From NCBI GenBank assembly GCA_017552495.1, contig JAFZPW010000134.1, positions 1-7,334 on the forward strand: a DNA stretch of 7,334 nt. The letters run 5' to 3'. The notes beneath the pieces were generated by a model. It was not told the DNA's origin. It saw nothing but the letters and a program-made list of their open reading frames with translations, and searched no databases. Below, piece by piece: positions 1 to 6,505 of the stretch. The translations under genes and the position numbers were made by a program. Source of the DNA: Clostridia bacterium (GTDB lineage: Bacteria > Bacillota > Clostridia > Oscillospirales > Butyricicoccaceae). Each line of letters begins with the position of its first letter. The stretch's first letter is position 1.

Positions 1-61
1 CCTGCTGCTTCGGATCGGCCGGACGGATCTTCTTTTTTGCGGAAGCGGCGATGGGAAACAT
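1..61 (-). CDS. Start of the next dcw-cluster gene (partial), possibly FtsW/SpoVE
   Basis: Only about 20 codons are visible, reading leftward from an ATG at 61-59 and leaving the window. The peptide begins MFPIAASAKKKIRPADP, a short Lys/Arg-rich and Pro-containing stretch. Such a basic cytoplasmic tail often precedes the first membrane span of FtsW/SpoVE, the septal peptidoglycan polymerase that works with a class B PBP. A gene for MurD, which follows mraY in Bacillus subtilis, would be expected to show a Rossmann-type KVLVxGxG start, and this is not seen in the visible part. The start is 27 bases after the mraY stop, so the gene is in the same operon. The start codon is uncertain: a strong AAAGGAG directly abuts the only ATG with no spacer, and no other ATG, GTG or TTG follows within the window. 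Identity is inference from context. Confidence 0.5.
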   Translation of the reverse strand, partial: MFPIAASAKKKIRPADPKQQ

Positions 62-68
62 CTCCTTT
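62..68 (-). promoter_or_regulatory. Shine-Dalgarno AAAGGAG with no spacer to the ATG
   Basis: The minus strand reads CGAAAGGAG immediately followed by ATG (61-59). The ribosome binding site is strong, but normal spacing is about 5-9 bases. At 9 bases downstream in the same frame lies ATC (52-50). The true start is therefore open: this ATG used with odd spacing, a rare AUC start, or a start changed by mutation or sequencing error. Confidence 0.55.
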
Positions 69-88
69 CGGCAGCGGTAAAAACAGAT

Positions 89-1063
89 TTATGCCAGCAG
101 CGACAGCGCGCACAGCCCCAGTGTCAGCAGGCAGGCGGCGATGACGATCTTCCATTCGCTCCAGCCGCACAACTCCAGATGATGGTGGATGGGGGCCATT
201 TTAAAGACCCGCTTGCCGTGGCTGAGCTTGTAATAACCCACTTGAATGATATCGGACAGGGCCTCGATGATATAGACCATACCAACGGGAACGAGGATCA
301 GCGGCATATTGTAGGCAAAGGCCATGGCGCAGACGGCGGCGCCCAAAAACAGCGAACCGGTGTCGCCCATAAAGACCTTTGCCGGGTGGCGGTTAAACAG
401 GAAAAATCCCAGCAGGCTGCCCGCCAGCGCCAGGGCAAAGGCCGAGGCGCTGATGTCGTCCCGCAAAAAGACAAAGGCGAAAAAGGCCGCCACGATCAGC
501 GTCACCGAGGCACACAGACCGTCGATGCCGTCGGTGAGGTTGACGGCGTTATCGGCGCCGATCATCACAACGACGCCGAAGGCCAGATAAAGTCCCCAGG
601 GCAGGCGCAGGGTTTTTCCCACAAAGGGAAGATAGAGATCCGGCGTCAAATAGCCCATGACCCGCATCACCACCAAAAACAAAATGGCGGCGGCGATCTG
701 CAGCAGCAGTTTTTGTCCCGGAGTCAGGCCCTGATTGCGCTTTTTACGGATCTTGGTCCAATCGTCCACAAAGCCCACGGCGGCAAACACCAAACTGAGT
801 CCAAGCATCACCAGCGGGCGGTAATCGCCGTTGGCCAGCATCCCGGGCAGGCCGGTGAGCACCGTCAGCGTCATGGCGATGATAAAGATCACGCCGCCCA
901 TGGTGGGGGTGTTTTGCTTGCCCTTGTGCCAGGTGGGGCCGTCCTCCAGGATCTTTTGCCCGAAATGCAGCTCCCGCAGTTTACGGATCACGATGGGCGC
1001 CAGCAGCACAGCCACCAAAAACGACAGTCCCGCCATCAAAACGGGATACAGGTACTCCCTCAT
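89..1063 (-). CDS. mraY: Phospho-N-acetylmuramoyl-pentapeptide transferase (MraY)
   Basis: MraY transfers phospho-MurNAc-pentapeptide from UDP to undecaprenyl phosphate, making lipid I in the first membrane step of peptidoglycan synthesis. The 324-residue product matches the usual length in Firmicutes. It is a polytopic membrane protein with about ten hydrophobic segments from residue 4 to the C-terminus. Family motifs are in order: TPTMGG (52-57), FVDDW with the paired Mg-binding aspartates D100/D101, NLTDGIDG (175-182), FMGDTGS with the conserved D234, and PIHHHLE with the triple histidine 293-295. The ATG at 1063 has an AGGAG nine bases upstream (1073-1077). The gene begins 24 bases after murE and is followed after 27 bases by the next dcw gene. 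No key residue is missing. The order murE-mraY without murF between them resembles B. subtilis rather than E. coli. Confidence 0.98.
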   Translation of the reverse strand: MREYLYPVLMAGLSFLVAVLLAPIVIRKLRELHFGQKILEDGPTWHKGKQNTPTMGGVIFIIAMTLTVLTGLPGMLANGDYRPLVMLGLSLVFAAVGFVDDWTKIRKKRNQGLTPGQKLLLQIAAAILFLVVMRVMGYLTPDLYLPFVGKTLRLPWGLYLAFGVVVMIGADNAVNLTDGIDGLCASVTLIVAAFFAFVFLRDDISASAFALALAGSLLGFFLFNRHPAKVFMGDTGSLFLGAAVCAMAFAYNMPLILVPVGMVYIIEALSDIIQVGYYKLSHGKRVFKMAPIHHHLELCGWSEWKIVIAACLLTLGLCALSLLA

Positions 1064-1087
1064 ATCTTCTCTCTCCTAACTTCCTTT

Positions 1088-2545
1088 TCAGCGGTCCTGG
1101 AGCTCCTCCAGCGCCCGGGCCACCTCTTCCCGCTCGTCAAGATGGTGCTTGACGCCGCAAATTTCCTGATAGGTCTCCTGCCCCTTGCCCATCAAAACGA
1201 TAATGTCGTCTGGCTGCGCGTTCTTCACCGCCCAGGCAATGGCCTCCCTGCGGTCTGGAATGACCTTATGGCGGTGCTTGGCAGGCATACCCGCCAGAAT
1301 ATCCTGGATGATGGCCTCCGGATCCTCCGAACGGGGATTGTCGGAGGTGACCACGCACAGGTCGCAGCCCTCGCTGCCAACCCTGCCCATCAGGGGCCGC
1401 TTGGTTTTATCCCGGTCGCCGCCGGCGCCAAATACGCCGATTACCCGGCCCTTGGCATAGTCCCGCACGGTGCGGAGGATATTCTCCATACTGTCGGGGG
1501 TATGGGAATAGTCGATCATCACGGTAAAATCCCGGCCGGTTGGCACGATCTCGGCGCGTCCCTTGACGCCGCGGGCCGTGCGGAGGGCGTCCACGGCGGT
1601 TTCCAATTCCAACCCCAGCGCCAGACAGCAGGCGATGGCAGTCAGACCGTTATACACCGAGAACATCCCCGGGATGTTGAGCCGCATCCGGGCGATATCG
1701 TTGTCCCGCACCAAAACGGCCTGCACGTTGTCGGGCTGCAGCTTGACGTTTTTTGCCACCAGCCGGGCCTCGTCGTGCTTAGCGGAAAAGGTGATTGCCG
1801 GACAGTTGACCCGCTGCGCCAGCCGTGTGCCGTAAGCGTCGTCCAAATTGATTACGGCAGTGTCGCAGCGTTCAAACAAAAGGGCCTTTGCCTCGAAATA
1901 ATGCTCCATATCCCCGTGGAAATCCAAATGATCCTGCGTCAGGTTGGTAAAGGCCGCCGCGGCGTAATGCAGGCCCCGCACCCGGTCGAGCACCAGACTG
2001 TGAGAAGAAACCTCCATTACCGCATATTCACACCCCGCGTCCGCCATCTCCCGCAGCAGCGTATAAAGTTCCAGCCCGTCGGGGGTGGTGCGGTCGGCGG
2101 GCCGCAGCGCCTCGCGGATGCGGATGCCGTTGGTGCCGATGAGCCCGCAGGGGTGACCCGCCTGCTCCAGAATATGGCAGATCAGATGGGTTGCGGTGGT
2201 TTTGCCGTTGGTTCCCGTTACGCCCACCAGTTTGAGTTGCCGCTCGGGGTGGCGGTAAAAGGCGGCCGCCACGTCGGCCACGGCCGGACGGGTGTTTTCG
2301 GTAAGATAGACCGCCACGCCCTCGGGGATCTCCGCAGGAGCTTCTTCCGCCAAAACGGCGGCGGCGCCCCGCTCTATGGCGGCGGCAATAAAGCGGTGGC
2401 CGTCGCTCTGATATCCGCGAACGGCGATAAACAGACAGCCCTTCTCCGCCTTGCGGGAATCGCAGCAGATCGAGGTGATGTCCGCCTCTTTTTCCCGGGA
2501 CACACAAGTCGCGGGAACGGTATGCAAAAGCTCTGTCAAAAGCAT
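1088..2545 (-). CDS. murE: UDP-MurNAc-L-Ala-D-Glu:meso-diaminopimelate ligase (MurE)
   Basis: This cytoplasmic ATP-dependent ligase adds the third stem-peptide residue to UDP-MurNAc-L-Ala-D-Glu. The 485 residues show the three Mur-ligase domains. The N-terminal substrate domain (about 1-100) includes CDSRKAEKG. The central ATPase has GVTGTNGKTT (108-117), DRTTPD (151-156), EVSSH (178-182) and the probable carbamylated lysine K220 in YFEAK. The C-terminal domain has GRAE (329-332), DYSHTPDS (345-352), GAGGDRDKTKRP (373-384), DNPRSEDP (402-409) and GKGQET (453-458). DNPR is the signature of diaminopimelate-specific enzymes, so a DAP-type wall is expected; L-lysine enzymes differ at its last residue. 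I chose the ATG at 2545 because AAAGGAG lies seven bases upstream. The frame also extends 8 codons to a GTG at 2569 that overlaps the PBP stop, but this has no ribosome binding site and would encode the Shine-Dalgarno itself. Confidence 0.97.
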   Translation of the reverse strand: MLLTELLHTVPATCVSREKEADITSICCDSRKAEKGCLFIAVRGYQSDGHRFIAAAIERGAAAVLAEEAPAEIPEGVAVYLTENTRPAVADVAAAFYRHPERQLKLVGVTGTNGKTTATHLICHILEQAGHPCGLIGTNGIRIREALRPADRTTPDGLELYTLLREMADAGCEYAVMEVSSHSLVLDRVRGLHYAAAAFTNLTQDHLDFHGDMEHYFEAKALLFERCDTAVINLDDAYGTRLAQRVNCPAITFSAKHDEARLVAKNVKLQPDNVQAVLVRDNDIARMRLNIPGMFSVYNGLTAIACCLALGLELETAVDALRTARGVKGRAEIVPTGRDFTVMIDYSHTPDSMENILRTVRDYAKGRVIGVFGAGGDRDKTKRPLMGRVGSEGCDLCVVTSDNPRSEDPEAIIQDILAGMPAKHRHKVIPDRREAIAWAVKNAQPDDIIVLMGKGQETYQEICGVKHHLDEREEVARALEELQDR

Positions 2546-2552
2546 GGTAGTT

Positions 2553-2559
2553 CTCCTTT
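2553..2559 (-). promoter_or_regulatory. Shine-Dalgarno setting the murE start
   Basis: AAAGGAG on the minus strand lies seven bases before the ATG at 2545 and seven bases after the PBP stop codon (2568-2566). It decides for the 485-residue MurE over the GTG-initiated longer form. Confidence 0.85.
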
Positions 2560-2565
2560 CCTGTT

Positions 2566-4911
2566 TCACTGGGCGCGCTGCGCCATATCTGTAGTTTCCA
2601 CGGTGATTACGGCGCCGTAAGGCACCTGCTCCTGCGGGGAAACATCCTGTTTTGTAACGGTCTGTCCGCCTTCGGACACGCCGCCGGACACGCGAACGTA
2701 AAGTCCCATGCTCTGAAGCGTGTTTTTTGCGCCGGACAGCGTCATATTGTGAAGATCGGGGACGGTGACAAGTTTGTCGGGCTTGCTGCCGCCCAGATAC
2801 AGGATCGCTTTGGTATTGCTGGCCACCACCGCGCCCGCCGCGGGGATCTGATCGGTGACGGTTGCCTCAGAGCCCACGCTGGCGCAGGTCATGCCCAGTT
2901 TTTTCAGGGTGGCCTCGGCGTCGCTGAGGGTCATGCCCGTGACATCGGGCATGGTGATACTGCGGGAATTTTGCTCCTCCGCCGTATAGATGGGATCGAT
3001 TTCCAGATAAGGCAGCGCCTCTTCCAAAAAGCGCCGCACCACCGGGGCGGTGTTCAAACCGCCGGAGATGGGCTGGACGGTGGGTTCGTCCAGCAGCACC
3101 AGCACGGCGATTTTGGGATCGTCGGCGGGAGCGAAAGCCACGAAGGAGGTGACGTAAAGATCCTTGCCCTCTTTGTTCATATCAGCAATCTTTTCGGTGG
3201 TGCCTGTTTTACCAGCCACCCGGTAGCCGGCCACATAGGCGTTTTTGCCGGTTCCGAATTTTACCACATCCTCCAGCATATCGCACATCAGCTCCGAGGT
3301 CTGCTGGGAGATGACCTGCCGCACCTCGGTTCGACCGAAACTCCGCGCCACGGTGCCGTCGGCGTTGAGAACCTCTTTGACAATATGGGGCTGCACCAGC
3401 ATTCCCCCGTTTGCCACGGCGGACACCGCCGTCACCAATTGCAGCGGCGTCAGGGTAAAGTTCTGTCCGAAGGAATAGACCGCCAAGTCCACGTTGCTGC
3501 TCATGTTATAGAGACCCACCGCCTCGCCGGGCAGGTCGATACCGGACTTTTCCCGCAGGCCGAAGGCCTGCACATATTGGGTGAACCGGTCGCGCCCCAG
3601 CGCCAGACCGATGGTCATCAACGCGGGGTTGCAGGAATTCATCAGCGCCTCCCGCAGATTTTCGTTGCCGTGGCCCGCCTTTTTCCAACAACTGATGGGG
3701 CGGGGATAGCCGTCGATCTGCTTGAAGCCGGGGCAATAAAAACTGCTGTGCTCGCTGACGACGCCTTCCTCCAGCGCCGCGGCGGCGGTGATGATTTTAA
3801 AGGTGGAGCCGGGGTAATACATAAAGGACACCGGTTTATTGCTCCATTGGGCATAGACCGCCTCGCTGCGGGCGGCTCCGCGGGCCTCGTCGTCTGTTAT
3901 GGCGTTGATGGCCTCAAGCTGCTTTTCGTCCACCAGCGTAAAGGGAGAATTGGGATCGAACTCGGGATAGGAGGCCATGGCCAGAATGCCGCCGTCGTGC
4001 ACGTCCATCACGATGCCGATGGCCGATCCCTGCACCCGGTTGTCGTGATAGGCGATCTCCAGATGCTTTTCCAGATAGTGCTGCAAAACCTCGTCCACCG
4101 TGAGCACCAGGCTTTGCCCCTCTTCCGCGGGATAATACAACTCATAATCCTCGGTGAGCGCGTCGCCGTGGGCGTCAGCCAGGGTGACCGAGCGGCCTGG
4201 GACACCGGTAAGGACATCGTCATATTCCTTTTCCAGCCCCGTCAGCCCCTGCTCGTCGGTGCCGACGCATCCCAATACGTGGGAAAGAAAACTACCGTAA
4301 GGATAATAGCGGGTGGAGTCTGCCAGAAAATACAGCGCGCCGGTGAGTTTGTTGTCCTTGATAAAGGTGCGGAGCGTGTCGGCCTGATCCTTTTCCACTC
4401 CCCGGCGCAGCACCTGATAGGCGCTGTCCCTGGCGGCTTTGGCCGCCACGGTCTCAGGCTCCAGCTCCAGCACCTCCAGCAGTTTGTCGCAAACGGCTTG
4501 CAGCCGGATTTCCCGGATGGCGGACCTGTCGTCGTCCGAAAGCTTGATGTCCGCCGCCTTGACATCGGAGGCGATGCCGTTGCGGATGCGGTATTCCGTC
4601 TGTTCGGCCTTGCTCATAGACGAAAACGTTTGAGGCGCCAACTGGCGCGGATTGAGAATCAGCATCTCTGTGCTGGCGGAGATGGCCAGCGGCTTGCCGT
4701 TGATATCGTAGATCGTGCCCCGGGTGGGATAGATGGTCACATCCTTTGTCTGATTGGTCAACGCCTTTTGCAGGTAAAAATCCCGGTTGGCGATTTGCAG
4801 ATATCCCAATCTGGCCACCACCGCTCCAAAGCACAAAAGACAGAACAACACCGCCAAAAGCAGGATGCGGCGGCGGACATGGCGGTCGGCTTTTCGTTCG
4901 ATTTTGGCCAT
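2566..4911 (-). CDS. ftsI: Class B penicillin-binding protein, septal transpeptidase with two PASTA domains (FtsI/SpoVD type)
   Basis: This is a membrane-anchored D,D-transpeptidase that cross-links peptidoglycan outside the membrane, most likely at the septum. From the ATG at 4911 it has 781 residues. A basic cytoplasmic start (KADRHVRRR) is followed by one membrane anchor (about 15-36). The class B dimerisation module (about 55-260) carries RGTIYD (64-69). In the transpeptidase domain (about 290-635) the nucleophile is S369 in STFK, followed by SCN (426-428) and KTGT (568-571). Two PASTA domains follow at about 652-708 and 714-773. Two PASTA units resemble B. subtilis PBP2B; SpoVD has one. 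The position just before murE fits either. B. subtilis carries both genes here and this cluster has one, so it may be the vegetative FtsI, a sporulation enzyme, or both. AAAGGAG lies five bases before the chosen ATG. Confidence 0.93.
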   Translation of the reverse strand: MAKIERKADRHVRRRILLLAVLFCLLCFGAVVARLGYLQIANRDFYLQKALTNQTKDVTIYPTRGTIYDINGKPLAISASTEMLILNPRQLAPQTFSSMSKAEQTEYRIRNGIASDVKAADIKLSDDDRSAIREIRLQAVCDKLLEVLELEPETVAAKAARDSAYQVLRRGVEKDQADTLRTFIKDNKLTGALYFLADSTRYYPYGSFLSHVLGCVGTDEQGLTGLEKEYDDVLTGVPGRSVTLADAHGDALTEDYELYYPAEEGQSLVLTVDEVLQHYLEKHLEIAYHDNRVQGSAIGIVMDVHDGGILAMASYPEFDPNSPFTLVDEKQLEAINAITDDEARGAARSEAVYAQWSNKPVSFMYYPGSTFKIITAAAALEEGVVSEHSSFYCPGFKQIDGYPRPISCWKKAGHGNENLREALMNSCNPALMTIGLALGRDRFTQYVQAFGLREKSGIDLPGEAVGLYNMSSNVDLAVYSFGQNFTLTPLQLVTAVSAVANGGMLVQPHIVKEVLNADGTVARSFGRTEVRQVISQQTSELMCDMLEDVVKFGTGKNAYVAGYRVAGKTGTTEKIADMNKEGKDLYVTSFVAFAPADDPKIAVLVLLDEPTVQPISGGLNTAPVVRRFLEEALPYLEIDPIYTAEEQNSRSITMPDVTGMTLSDAEATLKKLGMTCASVGSEATVTDQIPAAGAVVASNTKAILYLGGSKPDKLVTVPDLHNMTLSGAKNTLQSMGLYVRVSGGVSEGGQTVTKQDVSPQEQVPYGAVITVETTDMAQRAQ

Positions 4912-4916
4912 ATTTG

Positions 4917-4923
4917 CTCCTTT
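4917..4923 (-). promoter_or_regulatory. Shine-Dalgarno setting the PBP start
   Basis: AAAGGAG on the minus strand lies five bases before the ATG at 4911, giving a protein that starts MAKIERKADRH. An in-frame ATG at 4959 would add 16 residues but has no ribosome binding site and begins just after the hairpin U-tract. This site is complementary to the 3' arm and U-tract of the upstream hairpin (4967-4977). Confidence 0.8.
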
Positions 4924-4961
4924 GCGTCGAAAATACGGGCTTTGCGGGGATGGGCGCATTT

Positions 4962-5000
4962 AGGAAAAATGGAGCAAGGCGTAAACTGCCGCCTTACTCC
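4962..5000 (-). terminator. Intrinsic-terminator-like hairpin between ftsL and the PBP gene
   Basis: In the minus-strand transcript GGAGUAAGGCG (5000-4990) pairs with CGCCUUGCUCC (4981-4971). All 11 pairs form, one of them a G-U wobble, around an 8-base loop. AUUUUUCCU follows at once (from 4970). This is a good Rho-independent terminator in the operon direction; on the plus strand no U-tract follows. It starts about 38 bases after the ftsL stop, beyond the reach of a ribosome paused there. Because essential dcw genes lie downstream, partial read-through, attenuation or an internal promoter is implied. The stem sequence is read directly; the function is inference. Confidence 0.7.
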
Positions 5001-5037
5001 CCCCCGCGATGTTGTTCATCCAACTATATTCCGCGCT

Positions 5038-5553
5038 TTACCTGAAATATTCCAGCGCCACACTGAAGCTGTGGGAAAGCCGATTGATCAGGCTTGCGCT
5101 CTCTTCGGCGCGCTCGTCTGCCATGGTCATTCCGGCCACCAGCATATGCTCGCCGCTGTCCAACTGGACATAGGTGATTTGGCTTTTGTCGATCTTGACC
5201 ATGCCCAGCTTGTTCTGAGCATAATCCTCTACATAAGCCAGATTATACATCTGTTCTTTTTTCGCGTTAAGTGCGTTTTCCTCGCTCTCCAGCGCCGCGA
5301 TCTCCTTGCGGAGGCGGGCATTTTGCGTGTTAAGGGTGGAGAGCTGCATATAACTGGACACGATGCCCAGCAGCACAGCGAATACGCAGGCAAGAATCAG
5401 GGCATATTTTCCATAAGGGACGGCGGCGGGCGCCACGCGGGACGCCGCCTTTTTTTCAGGCAGAACTTCGATCTCCGGCCGCTCTTCATATTGAACCCGT
5501 TCTACCGGGAAGCGCTCGATCCGAATGGCGCTGCTGTCATTGTAACGGCTCAT
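5038..5553 (-). CDS. ftsL: FtsL/DivIC-family septum formation protein
   Basis: This small bitopic membrane protein probably belongs to the FtsL-DivIC-DivIB (FtsLBQ) complex, which recruits and activates the septal synthase and PBP. The 171 residues contain a charged cytoplasmic region (1-47), one membrane span (about 50-68), an extracytoplasmic coiled coil (about 69-102, with spaced L, I and A positions) and the family-like segment VEDYAQNKLGMVKIDKSQITYV (about 108-129, quoted in part: KLGMVK at 115-120). Sequence alone does not separate FtsL from DivIC; the position between rsmH and the PBP favours FtsL. A tail of about 40 residues (131-171) follows the usual family end and could form an amphipathic helix. 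The ATG at 5553 has AGGAGG eight bases upstream (5562-5567), 15 bases after the rsmH stop. It is separated from the PBP by a terminator-like hairpin. Confidence 0.85.
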   Translation of the reverse strand: MSRYNDSSAIRIERFPVERVQYEERPEIEVLPEKKAASRVAPAAVPYGKYALILACVFAVLLGIVSSYMQLSTLNTQNARLRKEIAALESEENALNAKKEQMYNLAYVEDYAQNKLGMVKIDKSQITYVQLDSGEHMLVAGMTMADERAEESASLINRLSHSFSVALEYFR

Positions 5554-5568
5554 ATCTCGTTCCTCCTC

Positions 5569-6501
5569 TTACAGTTTCTCGGCCACCCGCAGCTTTGCGC
5601 TGCGCGCACGGGGATTGGCCTCCTGTTCCTCCTTCGATGCGACGATGGGACTTTTGGTAACAATGCGGATCCGGGGCTTTTTGCCGCAGACGCACACCGG
5701 AAACTCCGGCGGGCAGGTGCAGCCTCGCGCCGCATCCAGGAAAATATGCTTGCACACCCGGTCTTCCAGCGAATGAAAACTGATGACGGCGCACCGTCCG
5801 CCGGGAGCCAGACAATCAATGGCGTCGGCCACGGCAGTTTCCACCGCCGAAAGTTCTCCGTTTACCTGAATGCGGATGGCCTGAAAGGTTCGCTTGGCGG
5901 GATGCTGTTTTTCCCGCTTGGCGGCGCCGGGCATGGCCGATTTGATGATCTCCACAAGCTGAAGCGTCGTTTCCACGGGAGCCTTTTCCCGCTCCCGCAC
6001 GATGGCGGCGGCGATCTTCCCGGCAAAGCGTTCTTCGCCGTAAAGGCTGATGATCCGGCGAAGCTCCTCATAGGGTTCTTCGTTGACCACGTTCCACGCG
6101 CTGTAAGGCTGCGAGCGGTCCATCCGCATATCCAGCGGCGCGTCCTGCATATAGGAGAATCCCCGTTCGGGGTTGTCAAGCTGATAAGACGAAACGCCCA
6201 GATCAAACAGGATGCCGTCTGCCGCCGGGATCTCCAGTTCGGCCAGCCTCGCCTTCAACTCGGAAAAATTGCTTTTGACAAAGGTGACCTTCTGAAGATG
6301 CTCCGAAAGACGTGTTCTTGCGGCTGCCAGCGCCTCCTCGTCCCGGTCAAAACAGATCAGGCGGCCTTCGCGCAGCCGACGGGCGATGCGGAGAGAATGT
6401 CCTCCGCCGCCGGTGGTTGCGTCTACATAGACGCCGCCGGGCCGGATATTCAGCGCCTCCAGGCACTCCTCCGGCAAAACCGATACATGGGAAAATTCCA
6501 T
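5569..6501 (-). CDS. rsmH: 16S rRNA (cytosine(1402)-N(4))-methyltransferase RsmH (MraW)
   Basis: RsmH uses S-adenosylmethionine to methylate N4 of C1402 in the decoding centre of 16S rRNA. The 310-residue protein has the usual length and a canonical start, MEFSHVSVLPEE. SAM-binding elements are DATTGGGGHS (27-36), FDRD (51-54) and FDLGVSS (99-105). Other family blocks are PLDMRMD (122-128), HPAKRTFQAIRI (200-211), NGEL (214-217) and SFHSLEDR (241-248). A cysteine cluster, CTC (261-263) and CVC (270-272), is typical of many Firmicute members and could bind a metal. Its ATG comes four bases after the mraZ stop. No clear Shine-Dalgarno precedes it (the nearest purine run is GATGGA inside the mraZ end), so translation probably depends on coupling to mraZ. 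All expected motifs are intact. Confidence 0.97.
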   Translation of the reverse strand: MEFSHVSVLPEECLEALNIRPGGVYVDATTGGGGHSLRIARRLREGRLICFDRDEEALAAARTRLSEHLQKVTFVKSNFSELKARLAELEIPAADGILFDLGVSSYQLDNPERGFSYMQDAPLDMRMDRSQPYSAWNVVNEEPYEELRRIISLYGEERFAGKIAAAIVREREKAPVETTLQLVEIIKSAMPGAAKREKQHPAKRTFQAIRIQVNGELSAVETAVADAIDCLAPGGRCAVISFHSLEDRVCKHIFLDAARGCTCPPEFPVCVCGKKPRIRIVTKSPIVASKEEQEANPRARSAKLRVAEKL

Positions 6502-6505
6502 ACGA

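Larger units (their letters stand above)
4912..5037 (-). other. 126-base ftsL-PBP intergenic leader with possible alternative folds
   Basis: This is the only sizeable gap inside the operon. Besides the terminator hairpin it holds two other complementary pairs. UUGCUCC (4977-4971) with UUU (4969-4967) can pair with AAAGGAGCAA (4923-4914), giving 10 pairs with one bulged A and covering the PBP ribosome binding site. GCGGGG (5007-5002) can pair with CCCCGC (4949-4944), enclosing the terminator. A 19-codon open frame (5019-4960) runs through the hairpin but has only a weak ribosome binding site. A possible -10 (TATAGT, 5028-5023) has no convincing -35. Confidence 0.5.

Noticed and set aside
2546..2569. 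GTG start of murE at 2569 overlapping the PBP stop
   Set aside because: No ribosome binding site precedes the GTG, whereas AAAGGAG sits seven bases before the ATG at 2545.
179..2620. Long plus-strand open frame (about 810 codons) opposite mraY and murE
   Set aside because: Same antisense shadow effect; both minus-strand genes carry complete family motifs.
4912..4959. Upstream in-frame ATG at 4959 giving a 797-residue PBP
   Set aside because: No ribosome binding site precedes it, it lies just after the terminator U-tract, and the extra 16 residues contain the region encoding the real Shine-Dalgarno.
5026..5058. Near-repeat ATATTCC(A)GCGC at 5047-5058 and 5026-5036
   Set aside because: It is short, overlaps the ftsL coding end and stop, and has no symmetry or promoter context; probably chance.
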